Of a DNA stretch of 64,000 nt, positions 11,011 to 22,330 are shown one piece after another. The stretch is from Ligustrum vulgare. Taxonomy: Eukaryota; Streptophyta; Magnoliopsida; Lamiales; Oleaceae. The first letter of the stretch is position 1. Each line of letters begins with the position of its first letter. The translations under genes and the position numbers were made by a program. The DNA lies in assembly GCA_963555705.1 (NCBI GenBank), contig OY743172.1, forward strand, positions 20,831,446 through 20,895,445. The letters run 5' to 3'. The notes beneath the pieces were generated by a model that was given only the letters and a program-made list of their open reading frames with translations, was not told the DNA's origin and made no database searches.

Positions 11011-11849
11011 TTTTTTCTTGTGTTTAACTTTTGCTAAACAATTAAATATTTTAAATCCTGTAAATTGGTTCAAAATGCTTGTAAGTGAAGTATCCAACTT
11101 ATTTGGCGACTGCTTTGCGTCTAGAGCTCCTAACATGGTTATCCCCAACATCTAGCAATTGTTTGATTCTAATTAAAATTTAATTTAATTTTAAATTAAA
11201 GTAAGTAATTAATTTTAATCACTCATTTTATGAAATCTATAGTTTTTCAAAAATATAACTCATTAATTTTTATCAAAATTTATTAAAAATCTTATTTTAA
11301 TTTATACTCAACAAGGGCTTAAAATCCTTTGCAACTTGATTTACTTTTACTTTCAAAATGATTGTAAACTCACCCAATATATTAGCGTAATGTTTGATGA
11401 TTTTTAATTATGCAATTTTTTTTAAATCACTTTTTAGTTATATATTTACCTCGAAAATAACAATATTTTTGTTTATTCCCTGTCTGATATGAATTATAAT
11501 TTAGATTTTAATCTAAGTTAATGTCAACTATTAATATCAATCACATATTTTATGGGATTCACAACTTTTCAATTATACATTTTATCAACTTCTTTTAAAT
11601 TTATTAAAAGTCTGATTTTAATCTCCACCAAATGGCGAACATGGGTCGCACATCAGATTGCGTGCTGAATTTGATCGGACTACGATCAAGGCAACATATC
11701 ATGAGATACTAAAAAATTGGAAGAATACATAATGCAGGTGGTAATTAAACCATATTTCAAATCTAGAAAATAAGTTTAGAATTGCAAATATTAGGTGATA
11801 ATTATGTAATTAATATATAATAAAAATCCACCACATCCCTTTCAAATCT
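11011..11849. other. AT-rich intergenic DNA
   Basis: Low-complexity AT-rich sequence. I see no gene, RNA gene or clear element boundary. Confidence 0.6.
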
Positions 11850-12345
11850 TCACTGTGCCACCACCACCACCACCACGGTCACTATCACATCATCACCATG
11901 ACCTTCTATACACCGCCACCATCTCCGACATACGCCTCACTGACCACCGCCACCACTGCCCCCATCACATCAATGAAAAAAAAAATTATAACTTACCCAT
12001 TGCCTTTGACTAGTTCTCTTGAATGTGACATTGGATTTATAACTTGTGACATATGACTTGTAACAGATGAATTGTAACATTTGAACTTAAATTTGTTACT
12101 CGACATCTATGCATAAAGAAGATGTGACCGTGAAATGTGACATGTGACCTGCGATATATGAATTGTCACCTATGAACTTGAATATTTTACATGGTTATCA
12201 GTGCAAAAAGAAAGTAACATTGAGCATATGAAGTCTATTTGACGAATAAAGTGTGACATGTGACCTGAACAAGTCACTTGTAACTTGAACATTTTTTAAG
12301 TGTGACCAATTACTTAATGCATCAAATGTAACATGTGACCTGGAC
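11850..12345. repeat. CCA-rich stretch and degenerate TGTGAC motif array
   Basis: A (CCA)n-like stretch at 11856-11970 is followed by about a dozen copies of TTGTGAC, TGTGACATGTGACCT and TTGTAAC variants. The same two ingredients occur in the MULE at 51868-53508, so this is probably a worn-out relative. Confidence 0.5.
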
Positions 12346-12535
12346 ATCTCAACACTTGAGAAAATGCTAGATTTCATCCCAAACAAAAAAGAGCTTGATA
12401 CTTTGGCAAAAATAGACGTGCTTTCATTAATCAAGACAGGAACAAGAAGCAGTACATTTCACGTGCTCCTTTAAAGAAGAAAAACTAAGTTCTAATATCT
12501 ATTATGCTCCTATCTACTGCACTTTGAGTCGTGTT

Positions 12536-12550
12536 GGGGGGGGGGGGGGG
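12536..12550. repeat. 15-base G run
   Basis: Uninterrupted poly-G. It could be a polypurine tract remnant; no LTR boundary is clear here. Confidence 0.7.
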
Positions 12551-12639
12551 CAAAGCACATCTTCCTTCACTCATCTCTCATAAAATAAGCCCCTCTATCA
12601 ATTTGGAAGCATAAACTCTAGTTCTTTATTTACGGTGGC

Positions 12640-13330
12640 ATCAATTAAGAGCTCCGACGTGGAAGAACTCAAGGTTGTAAGAGCTCAACTCTGGAAGACC
12701 TTGGCACTGGAAGAGCTCAACTCTGGAAGACCTTGACTAGGAAGAGCTAGGATCTAGAAGATCTTAGCTCCAAAAGAGCTCAATCTTGGAAGAGCTCGGA
12801 TCTAGAAAACCTCATTCTTGAAAGACATCGGCCCTGGAAGAGATCACCGACAAAATACCTAGGGGCAATGTCTAGAAGATACTGGAAAAATGTATGAACT
12901 AGATACATTTAGCCTAGACCTTGGGGGGGCGGGGGGATTGTTGCCATCTAATTTAAGGCACTCAATTTAGCTCAAAGTATTTGGGAGACTTACTTTAAGT
13001 TTCACGTAAACAAGAGAATAACTCAAGGTCATCATAAGAAATGGAATCAAGCTAGGACATCACCTTCGAATTTAGGACCTGAAAATTCTGACCTCTGTAC
13101 CCTGTAAGATCTCAGTGGAAGACCTTGACAGGTCTTATCCGGAAGACCTCGACAGGTCTTTCCTTAAAGGCCTTGACTAGGAAGATCTCAACCCTAGAAG
13201 ACTTCAATAGGTCTTCCTTGGAAGACCTCAACCTTGGAAGACCTTGGTCAGCAAGACCTCGTCCCAAGAAGATCTCGGATCTCAGACGACTTGAGTTAGG
13301 ATGACTTGTAAATGCCTTGGAGGACTTAAA
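12640..13330. repeat. Degenerate GAAGAGCTC / GAAGACCTTG repeat array with hairpins
   Basis: About 20 copies of a 12-20 bp motif family (ctggaagaccttg, ggaagagctca, gatctagaagatct) fill two blocks, 12655-12845 and 13095-13290. The second block has two perfect hairpins, AAGACCT-TGAC-AGGTCTT and AAGACCT-CGAC-AGGTCTT. Between the blocks, a G-rich tract (TTGGGGGGGCGGGGGG, 12921-12936) stands just before TGTTGCCATC at 12939, which looks like a polypurine tract and LTR start. The array is probably part of an unrecognised LTR element. Confidence 0.5.
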
Positions 13331-13884
13331 AAATTCTAAATTAAGGTCTTGGAAAAATATAATCTTAGGTATTGGGATACTCTAAGGAAGTCCATCACAT
13401 TGATTAAAATTGAACTCAGAGCAAGATCCAGTATTAGATTAAGCTTTCCACACATTAAGAGATAAAATATTTATTCAACCAAGTATTAAAGTATCAAGTG
13501 GAACCACTTGATTAAATATCTTTTATCTTTTACAACTCCCAAAGAGTATCAATTAGATTCCTTTAACTTGCTCCACAAGCTATGCACAAATTACGGCCAT
13601 GTCATATTCAACTCAGTAAGATCTCACCAAAACCACTTACAGCTACTAAAAGTACATCAAGTTGATAAAGAAATAAAGAATCATCATTTTATTTGACTCA
13701 GTGCTAACCAATTCTTAGTGAAATCATTACATTTTTACCAAAAAATAGAGTCAAGTATTATAAACAAATAGAGAGAAGTTTTCCCACACATAAGGAGAAT
13801 GAAAAGCTCAAAAATTAATAGTATTCTTTTAAATTTTCTTCTCATATTTGAAAAACAATTAAGGTTGGACAGGGAGTCTGGGTC
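13331..13884. other. AT-rich DNA downstream of the hairpin array
   Basis: May be the rest of the putative LTR that starts at 12939. No end, target duplication or coding sequence could be identified. Confidence 0.4.
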
Positions 13885-14038
13885 CAAGGACGAATCTAGG
13901 AAATTAATTCAGTACAAACGATCACTATAAGAGTAAGCAAAAAAAGACATCCAAATTATATGGTAAAAAATTAAAAATAAAAATTGACGAATCCAGCAGG
14001 AGCGATCGAACGCTCGCCTTAGTCTAAATCCGCCCCTG
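13885..14038. mobile_element. Short TIR element (MITE), about 154 bp
   Basis: Left end CAAGGACGAATCTAG and the reverse complement of the right end CAGGGGCGGATTTAG agree at 11 of 15 positions. No target duplication was found, so the boundaries are tentative. Confidence 0.5.
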
Positions 14039-14954
14039 CCGACCGTGTGTTCTAGTGTTCCTCGCTTTTACTTTCTATATTTTTCCTTCAAATTGACTTA
14101 GAGAATGACACGCTTTTATGACAATTTTTTGACACTCAACAATAATCATTACTCAATTGCAACATTTAAATCTTCAAAATTAATAAAATAATTCTGACCA
14201 GTACATCTCTTTTCATAAAATCATTAAACTACCTTTGAAATTCAGCAAGAAACAAAGTCGACTGGCGGGTCATCGAGAGATGAAATTGAGAGAAATTATA
14301 TTAGTTATATTGTATTTATACATTAATTCTAGTAACGAAATTGTCAATAATAAATATGTTGTTATATTAAAATATCGTACAATTTAGCGACGAATCAATA
14401 TCTATTGTTTGATTATGTTCGCGCTCTAGATATCATTTGTACGGTATAGCATTATAACAAACATTTTTATGAACCGCTCTTGAAACGAGCCAGATTGAAC
14501 CAAACATTGTTTCCACGTGATTATTGTTTATTAGTAACATAGACAAAAATAAAAATAAAAATTTATTTAATACATACCATTTTATATATTAAGGTATAAT
14601 TATAGATGAAGACACTATTCAATTTCATAATAACAATAATTTTTTTAGAATAACATTAATTTAAATTTAAATGATATTCAATACTAATTATTTGCAAATC
14701 TTAATTAAGGCACGAGACTTTTCATTTGAAATTGAAATTCATATCAAATATGAAAATCAAATAGAAAGCAAGAAAATTGGACAGCAAGAAGATTCTTCAA
14801 AATAGTTTTAACATCAGCTACTTTTCTTTACAAACTCTTTCTTATTAGTAGATGACTGAGTCTGAAATTATTGTATTGAGTAATCCTCCAAATAATTTTT
14901 TTGCATAAATTTTCTTAAAAAATGATTTATTTACACAAATTCTAGCACATTTAT
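14039..14954. other. AT-rich intergenic DNA
   Basis: No gene or repeat boundary that I can support. Confidence 0.6.
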
Positions 14955-15117
14955 TTAGCATTTGTTTGTTAAAAGTTTTTTGTTTAAAAATATATTTTTT
15001 TATATTTTCTAGGTAAAACGTGTGGTTGAAAATGGAGAGAGCAAATGTGTGTGGTTATAAAGTGATTTAGGAAATTGTGTAGGAAAAAACATGTTTAAAA
15101 ATATATTTGCCAAACGG
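14955..15117. mobile_element. MITE family 1 copy
   Basis: Ends tttgtttgttaaaag and tttgccaaacggagac form a loose inverted repeat (TCCGTTTGGCAAA type). The interior has the family signature of a conserved 'fully AT then tgtgtggtta/ttggagag' core seen at 43430, 45650, 47160 and 50735. Confidence 0.55.
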
Positions 15118-15461
15118 AGACTTATATTTAAATATATTAATCCAATTTTTTCATTTTCAATGCAACACATTTATCAATAAAATAATATTAAACAAAAATC
15201 TAGAAAATATTCTCTACTTTTTAACCACACATTATCTTAAAAATCAATATTCAAAACTACAAAAAATCTTTTTAAACAACATCAAACGCACCAAAAATAT
15301 CACATTTATTTATATTCAAATATATTATTCCAATATTTTTATTTCCAATGTAATAGATTTACATAAAATATCTTTATCATAACTTTTACTAAATATGTAA
15401 TAAATATTATATTTCCTACTAAAACTTATTAGAATATAAAAAGTGCATTTTGTCGGAAATC
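15118..15461. repeat. AT-rich sequence related to the 21.3-kb minisatellite
   Basis: It repeats phrases such as ttcaaatatattaatccaattttttcatt and actaaatatgtaataaat, also present at 21325-21650. It probably belongs to the Helitron-like sequence in which the solo LTR at 15462 is inserted. Confidence 0.5.
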
Positions 15462-16268
15462 TGATGAAAATCACGTAACAATTGTAGCTACGCAACCCAC
15501 AAAATATTGACATCGACCCAAGAACGTCAAGAAACCACGATTTATGGATCCAATTAAAATTAATTGAACCAAGCAACCAATACAATCACAAGGATATATT
15601 GACCTTTTGATCACAAGCAATATTAATTCTCACCGAAATTTGAACAAACAAGAATAACTCGCAAGTTCGGGATTTTATTCAATAAAGAATAAAGTATGAA
15701 AGCAAATTGCCTCTCAATAATAATATCAAAGTTGTCTGTATAATAATGAAAATTATATCTCTATAAATAGGGTCAAAACCTAGCTTAAGAGTTTTAATTA
15801 TATTAGGAAACAAATTGCTAAAAATAAGGAAAATAAAACCCTAGTCGCTAATAGACTCAAAATAGAGTTCTAACTAACCTAAAATAGCTAAAAACTGGAA
15901 AATGAATAAAAATACGTAAAAGGAATTAAAAATCCGCATTATTTGCGAAAATCCTAACTTACGGCTGTGACAGCATCACTTACGGCCGTAACTATTCTTC
16001 TGCATAAGGATTACGGTCGTAACCATAATACTTACGCCCGTAACTTTGAAAATCTGGAATTCTTCATTTTGATCCGAGAGTGACTTACGGCCGTGAGAAT
16101 ATTTGGTTACGGCCGTAACTTTGCTTCTGCATAATTTTTTGTTTTTTTTCGACACGGTTTGATCTTCAAAGCTCGTCGAACCTACTGAATTCTTGTTTTT
16201 GCTTGAATATTTAAATTTTCCCGTCAAACCTGCTATGATTCGTATTATCGAGGTTCTGGATCACATCA
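15462..16268 (-). mobile_element. Solo LTR, family 'TGATG...CATCA' (copy C)
   Basis: Bounded by TGATG/CATCA inverted ends and a perfect 5-bp target duplication AAATC (15457-15461 and 16269-16273). The empty site matches paralogous Helitron sequences near 20270 and 20810 (cggAAAAtatgtgtgtat type). It is a relative of the solo LTR at 46005-46882. On the minus strand the 5' part was once coding, then comes palindrome cluster C, then a CTATTTATAG TATA-like site near 15765. Confidence 0.88.
15959..16120 (-). promoter_or_regulatory. Paired-palindrome cluster C
   Basis: Six ACGGCCGT-type sites start at 15961/15982, 16013/16034 and 16087/16109, with spacings of 21, 21 and 22 bp. Pair starts are 52 and 74 bp apart, the same as in cluster D. 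Confidence 0.8.
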
Positions 16269-17650
16269 AAATCTATGTGTGTATTTTTATGACGACTCTT
16301 CTATTATAATACTAGTATCACACCCGTGTATTGCACGGAAGAACAATAAATGAAATGATTTTACTGTAAATATCATTACAAAATAGGAAAAAATTTGAAC
16401 ACATAATTTGCTTTGATTAATAATACGACTGTCAACGAATGCTAAAAAAAGAAATAAATTACAATTCTCATCAATTTTGGAAAACCTCTTTAAATAATAC
16501 ATTGTTTATACAGTTTTTAGTTGCTCACACCCGTGTCATACATGAAAGTTACTATAGAAAAAACATATTTAAACAATTACTCAAATTTAAATTAAATATT
16601 GTAATTTTTCAAATATATGTTATATAGAATAAATAAAAAATTTTATCCAAATATTTTTTTACTAACGTGAATAGAAATAATAACCCTCAAAATATTATAA
16701 TTTACATAAAATAAAGTAATTGTAACAAATTAAATATATGCGGTCCTATATATAAATAAATGTAATAAATTAAGCAATATTTGACGATGCAAAAAAGTGA
16801 AAATTAACCTCAAGATTTGTGGTGCATGAACGTGGAATTCAACTCGAGAGATCCTCCGCATGATTAATAATTTTTAATTTTTAAATGCGATGCACTTAAT
16901 TGAACATAATTAAATACATATTTAATTATATGTCAATATAAATTATTAATGAAAATATAAATAAAATATATATAGTAAGTCTTTTTGTCTATATATGTTA
17001 ATAAAATGAGGGAAAATTATAGACACGGTCTCAAACCTTTTCTTTCTTTACAGACTTTACTCAAACTTTCACTTTGTACCACCCACAGTCTCAAACATTT
17101 CATTTAATCGAAGCACAAGGACAAATTGATGGAAAACATCCAAAATTCTATTAGTTGACTTAAAAACTGATTTTGACCAAATATTGTAGGGGCAAAATGG
17201 TACTTTGTAATTTTAATATAAACTCATATAAATAATTAAACAAAAAAGGAAAAGAAAAGAAACAAAATAAAATTAGTCATCTTCTCCCCACCACCACCAA
17301 CTGCTGCAGTCCTCGCCACCAACTGTCGCCTCTACAAGCCACAGCCACCACAAACATGGAAAATGCTGGAGATCTCAAAAAAACCCTCCACATAAATCAA
17401 ATGAAATCCCAATTAAACCTGCTCAATCCTTTTGGCAAGTTGGGTCTGGATCTATTCCCATTGGAGCTTTAGGAGAATGACACACATTCGTTACTAGGGT
17501 ATGCAAACAATTTTGTAGAAAATGATGTGAACAAAGTCAATTTTAATTTGCTAGGCTTTATCAATTTCATGGAAATTATTTGCTAGGTCAAAACCAATTT
17601 CCTTTACCCACTGAGGACCATAGTCCCTGCCATAGCAGGAACGTGGAGTC

Positions 17651-18319
17651 TGTTGACCACAAAATCTAACTGGATCTTGGACCAACACGTCTCAGCTCCT
17701 CCCTCTTGAACACGTGAATCTCCCGCGCACTGTGACAAACTATCAGTTTGCAAAGGGAACCGACGTGGCTCCCGTTTGCACTCCGATGCCAAATTAAGTA
17801 CTCATTTTCAGCGAATATATATTGGGTGCGGAAAGTATAAGTGTGTAAAAGAGAGAAAAGGGAGTGAGAGAAATATCTCGTTAAGAGTCTTAAATTGCTA
17901 ACCTTTTCCTTGGAGACAATCGTGCTTTATTTATAGAAGAACTTGTTATCTCAGATCACGACACGTGGCATACTTTACACTTGTCATCACCCTAGCTCAT
18001 GGAGGTGACAACCTTACTTTTCAACCGTAATCATTGCTACATTTCGTAGGGGATGGGCGCCTGTCACGTCTTGGTAAAGGCAGTGTCCCATCACTGACTC
18101 CATCTCTCTTCTGGTCAACGCCGTAAAGCGCCCCGGCTGAGTATAAAGCACATTGGCTAGGCGTTAACCAGGTCGGCTAAAGGGGTTTGCTTGACGTACC
18201 ACCTCGGCCTTCATCCCAAGGTGATATTTTAGTCCTTAGTTGTAGGTTAAGATCCGTTGGGCAACTATCGGGCCTTCGTTGGTGGATCACTGTACCTTTA
18301 TTTGGGCCCGGATTCAACA
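17651..18319 (-). mobile_element. Solo LTR related to the 57-kb Tat element
   Basis: Minus strand TGTTGAATCC...GTGGTCAACA, 669 bp, flanked by GAGTC and GATTC (4 of 5 match). Its 3' part (gcatcggagtgca, gtgttcaagagggaggagctgagac) matches the LTRs at 56965-57635 and 61138-61822. It sits inside the MULE, so it is younger than it. Confidence 0.8.
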
Positions 18320-18540
18320 GATTCGTTGAGTGTTGATAACAAAAACCACACACCAATCGAGCTGGATCTCACTCGTCGCTAATGCCGAGGAAGACGAAAT
18401 CGGTGCTGGTGGTGTTGGAGGTCTCTTTCTTGTTAATTGATATCAGTTTTTACAATATCAGCTGACCATGGTGATGATGTCGAACGGACAGTAGGTTTTT
18501 TTTCTTTGAGCCATTGATCAAGCCTTCGATGGTAGACCAT

Positions 18541-18693
18541 CGTGCTGGACCCTACAGCCTGAACAAGGCAGTGGTTGATTATCGTAGCGGTGATGCTTAG
18601 AGTGATTCAGATTCTTCCTTTGTTTTTGATAGAACTGATACAATTACAAAGAAGGGGCTTCATCTTGATCTTAAGCTGCCTCCATTAATGTAG
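18541..18693 (+). pseudogene. Possible C-terminal fragment of an ERF transcription factor with EAR-like motif
   Basis: The reading frame from 18541 gives a Ser/Asp stretch (SDSDSSFVFDRTDTITKKG) followed by LHLDLKLPPLM and a stop at 18691. Class II ethylene response factors end in a Ser/Asp-rich segment and a DLNLPP repression motif, so this looks like such a tail captured by the MULE. One in-frame TAG precedes it and the AP2 domain is absent. The assignment rests on about 30 residues, so it is a hint rather than proof. It lies between the solo LTR and the right MULE TIR. Confidence 0.4.
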
Positions 18694-20304
18694 TCTTGAA
18701 CCTTAATTATGACGTTAGTAAAATTCAGGTGGTGGCCGGCCGGAGGTGGGTGGCCGATCGAAGGCGGCTTTTTCGTTTTGGGTTTGGTAGGGTTGAATTG
18801 GGTCGGGTTGGGTGGGTTTGTTTTGGATTTCGTTGGGTTAGATTGTGTATTTTATTTAAAAAAACGTGAGTTTACCATTTTATCCTTTAAAAATTAGTCA
18901 AACTGTGTCAAAATTCAATATCTTGGTCAAATTACAGAATTTTGGATGTTTTCCATCCGTTTATCCTTGTGCTGCGATTAAATGAAAGGTTTGAGACTGT
19001 GAGTAATATAAAGTAAATGTTTGTGTAAAGTCTGTGAAAAAAAAGAAAAAGTTTGGGACCGTGGCTGCAATTTTCCCATAAAATTAAGAAATAAAATTTC
19101 ACCATTTTTTACGGCATATAATTATTTAATATTTTAATAAAATTGTAAACTGTTGAATTGTTTTATCTCTTTATAGGAAAACAGGTCATGAATTAAGTGT
19201 TTTAAATATTGTACCGTGAATATATCAACTCCATTTCTGGAATTAACGTTCAATAAATAAACTTTTCTTTTTTAAAAAAATTTTGAATTGCAAAATTAGG
19301 TTCATACAATACATGTGCAAAACTCAACTTACATATTCTCCTTAAGATCGACATTTTCTTTTCATATATTGTTATTCATCATATGTTTTCAAAAAGAGGT
19401 GTAGGATAGACTTTTTTAGCATAATTTGATTTTTTAAGCATTAATTATTAATTTCAAGTGTTTTTCTAAAAAATAATTATTAATTTTAATAAATATTGTT
19501 ACATTAATTGATTCTTCTTTCTTCATCCTGGCAATTTCTTTATTCATATTGTTACATTATTATTTTAATAAAAAATACTAATCGATCAATTGTTTAATAT
19601 AAATTATATGAACTAATTGTTAAAATCTATAATATATTTTTGCATATTTTAGTTATTTAAATTTATAATGAAAAATAGGAAAATGAACATAATCAATAAA
19701 TAAATAAAAATAATGTGAAAATGATGAATGAATTGAAGAAATCTTAAGTTTGTAAAATTAACCAAACATAATTCGACTTGCCTTAAAATTTCGTATAGTT
19801 GTTATTTATTTTAATTTGATGATAAAAACCAGAACATAAATTAATTATCTATAACTAAAATGAATTTAGTTAACTAATTATAAAAAATATTACATGACTT
19901 AAATGATATAATTTAAAATGAATTAGACATTGAGAAAAAATATAAAATATAAAATAAAATTTTACCTTTAATTTTCGATATGATTTTAAGGACAATATAT
20001 TTACAATTTGTTCTCACTTTTTAGCTTGCATTAAATTTCTCACTGCGATATTTAATTTGATACTCATATTACATATTTTTCGATTTCAAAACAATACAAT
20101 AATTATTAAACGAATAATAATAAAATAAAAAATAATATTTTGATGTTATTAATAGCATAGCTTGGATGTCAATGCAATAAATGACACATGTAAAATAATA
20201 ATTGCTAAAATATTTAATATACTATTTTTTAGAAATTTCTTTCCCAAATTTAGATTTTTTTTACGGAAAATTATGTGTGTATTTTGGTGACGACTACTCT
20301 ACTT

Positions 20305-20328
20305 ACACACACACACACACACACACAC
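20305..20328. repeat. (AC)12 microsatellite at a Helitron junction
   Basis: Twelve AC units lie exactly between the terminal hairpin of copy alpha and the start-like sequence of copy beta. Confidence 0.95.
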
Positions 20329-20837
20329 ATCGGTGCATTGCATGACGAACAATATGAAATGATTTTACTGTAAATATCATTACAAAATAGAAAAAAAAAA
20401 ATTGAACACATAATTTGTTTTGATTAATGATATAGACTGTCAACAAATGCTCAAAATAGAAATAAATTACAATTCTCATCAATTTTGGAAAATCTCTTTA
20501 AATAATACATTGTTTGTACAGTTTGTAATTGCTCACACCCGTGTGATATACGAAAATTGCTATAGACAAAATATATTTAAACAATTGCTCAAATTTAAAT
20601 TAAATAATGTAATTTTTCGATTTCAAAATAATACAATATAATTATTAAAAGAATAATAATAAAATAGAAAAAATAACATTTTGATGTTATTAATAGCATA
20701 TCACAGATGTCAATGCAATTAATGACACATGTAAAATAATAATTGCAAAAATATTTAATGTACTATTTTTAGCAAAAAAATTCCAAAATGTAGAAATTTT
20801 TTTTGGCGGGAAACTATGTGTGTATTTAGCGACAGCT

Positions 20838-20842
<5 letters not shown>
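20329..20842 (-). mobile_element. Short Helitron copy (alpha), head-to-tail with copy beta
   Basis: The segment repeats the terminal 500 bp of copy beta (gaacaatatgaaatgattttactgtaaatatcattac, internal cacacccgtgtgatatacgaaaattgctatag). The terminal hairpin has decayed (CGGTGCATTGCATGACG) and CTAG is lost. Its start-like sequence (agctgtcgctaaatacacacatag, minus strand) lies next to the AT tract. Confidence 0.55.

Positions 20843-20879
<37 letters not shown>
20842..20879. repeat. (AT)n microsatellite
   Basis: About 19 AT units at the outer edge of Helitron copy alpha. Confidence 0.95.
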
Positions 20880-20883
<4 letters not shown>

Positions 20884-21324
20884 TATATATACACTAAGTA
20901 TACTGAGCCACTCAAAATTTGACACTTAATTAAATTATTTATATAAAATTTCTCAGGAAATTTGCTCACCTCATCACCTATTTCTCTTTTAGTGTGTTAT
21001 AATTTTTGATTAACTATATTTTTTAATGTGTTGCTTACATATATTTTATTTGAAATCCAATATATTAATTAATATATTTTATTATTCTTTATTTTTTAAA
21101 CATGTCATTTTTTGTCAAAATGATGAAATGATTAATTTTTTTACCAATTTATCATTTGTGGTAAAAAGTTCATAGCAAATAATTAATTATTTTTTTAATA
21201 TGCTTATTGAAGAACATACTCATTTATTGACATATTACGAAGTAAATTTTCAATGATTTTATTTATTTATTTTCAAAATATATTAATTCAAAATTCTCAT
21301 TAATTCTAACTTAACAAATTTATA

Positions 21325-21610
21325 TAGTATGTATTTATTTACTTTAAGATATATTAATCCAAAATTTTCATTTTCAATAAAACACATTTACATAGTTATG
21401 ACATTTTATTTATGTTCAAATATATTAATACAATTTTTTCATTTCCTACATAACACATTTACATTGATATCACATTTATTTATGTTCAAATATATTAATT
21501 CAATTTTTTCATTTTCTACATAACACATTTACATAAATATCACATTATCTATGTTCAAATATATTAATCTAATTTTTTCATTTCTAATGTAACACATTTA
21601 CACATAGTAC
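21325..21610. repeat. Minisatellite, unit about 69 bp, four copies
   Basis: Units share ttcaaatatattaat, caattttttcatt and acacatttaca; the ttcaaa landmark recurs at 21415, 21485 and 21554 (70 and 69 bp). Confidence 0.8.
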
Positions 21611-21676
21611 ATTTATTACAACTCTTACTAAATATGTAATAAATAATAAATTTTTCTACAAAAATCTTTATATTTT

Positions 21677-21679
<3 letters not shown>

Positions 21680-21716
<37 letters not shown>

Positions 21717-21727
21717 TAATCTTAATC

Positions 21728-21763
<36 letters not shown>
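21680..21763. repeat. (TA)n and (TTA)n microsatellites
   Basis: About 17 TA units (21680-21714) are followed by about 12 TTA units (21727-21763). Confidence 0.95.
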
Positions 21764-22330
21764 GGGTTAATAACACAAAACGTCTCTACCTTTGACATGT
21801 ATTGTGCAAAACGTCCCAACGTTGTGATTTTTGATACTAAACGTCCCAACATTTACATTTTCTTGTTGGAGACATCATTTCTGTCAAATTTAACCCCATT
21901 TCACTGTTAATTTGGAATTGAACAGTAAATATTTAACACATGCAAGGCATTTTTGTCAAAATCAAAAGCAGCCCATTCATATTTGAATAATTGGCACAAA
22001 ATGTCCCTACATTTGACACTTATTGTGGAAAAACGTCCTACGTTCATTTTTTTGGCGAATAACGTCTCTACCTTTAGATTTCTTGCTGATTAGTCCCCAA
22101 ATCTTACTTTTCTTTCAATTTAGTCATTTCGTATTTGATTTAAAGGTAATTGTGTTCAAACGTGTATAACTTTTGATCTACAACTCCGAATTGTACTCTG
22201 TTTTTTACGTTGAACTCCAAATTCAACCATCTTTCTTATGATGTATCCTGTGCTCATTTATTAAACACTTCGTTTTTACTTTTGTATAGTAAATACTTAT
22301 TTTGTTAGGGCATCGTTGATTAACGTAAAT
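21764..22330. mobile_element. MULE-like terminal fragment
   Basis: GGGTTAATAACACAAAACGTC and two further 'cacaaaa(c/t)gtc(t/c)c(t/c)ac' phrases (21805, 22000) resemble terminal repeats of plant MULEs. A similar phrase occurs at 33095. No partner end or target duplication was found. Confidence 0.35.

Larger units (their letters stand above)
17010..19077. mobile_element. MULE with long TIRs carrying a host gene fragment (Pack-MULE-like)
   Basis: Terminal inverted repeats of about 150 bp (17010-17160 and 18920-19077) begin GGGAAAATTATAGACACGGTC and GGGAAAATTGCAGCCACGGTC. Flanks ATAAAATGA and ATAAAATTA form a 9-bp target duplication with one mismatch, the Mutator hallmark. The Helitron copy at 51314 shows the unoccupied site near 51745 (gttaataaaataataaa). 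It carries no transposase, but a CCA-rich segment (17283-17360), a possible ERF gene tail (18541-18693) and a later solo LTR. Confidence 0.85.
16312..20304 (-). mobile_element. Non-autonomous Helitron (copy beta), interrupted by a MULE
   Basis: On the minus strand the 3' end has a hairpin CCGTG-CAATA-CACGG, 10 bases, then CTAG followed by T, the Helitron terminus signature. The same family ends identically at 51314. About 210 bp inside lies a second hairpin-like copy of the terminus (16524-16545). A MULE with 9-bp target duplications sits inside (17010-19077). The 5' end is placed near the (AC)n tract by comparison with the neighbouring copy and is uncertain. No Rep/helicase is seen. Confidence 0.65.

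Noticed and set aside
20842..20879. AT tract as the true 5' end of Helitron copy alpha
   Set aside because: Helitrons start with TC and inserts into AT; a microsatellite hides the junction, so no exact end is claimed.
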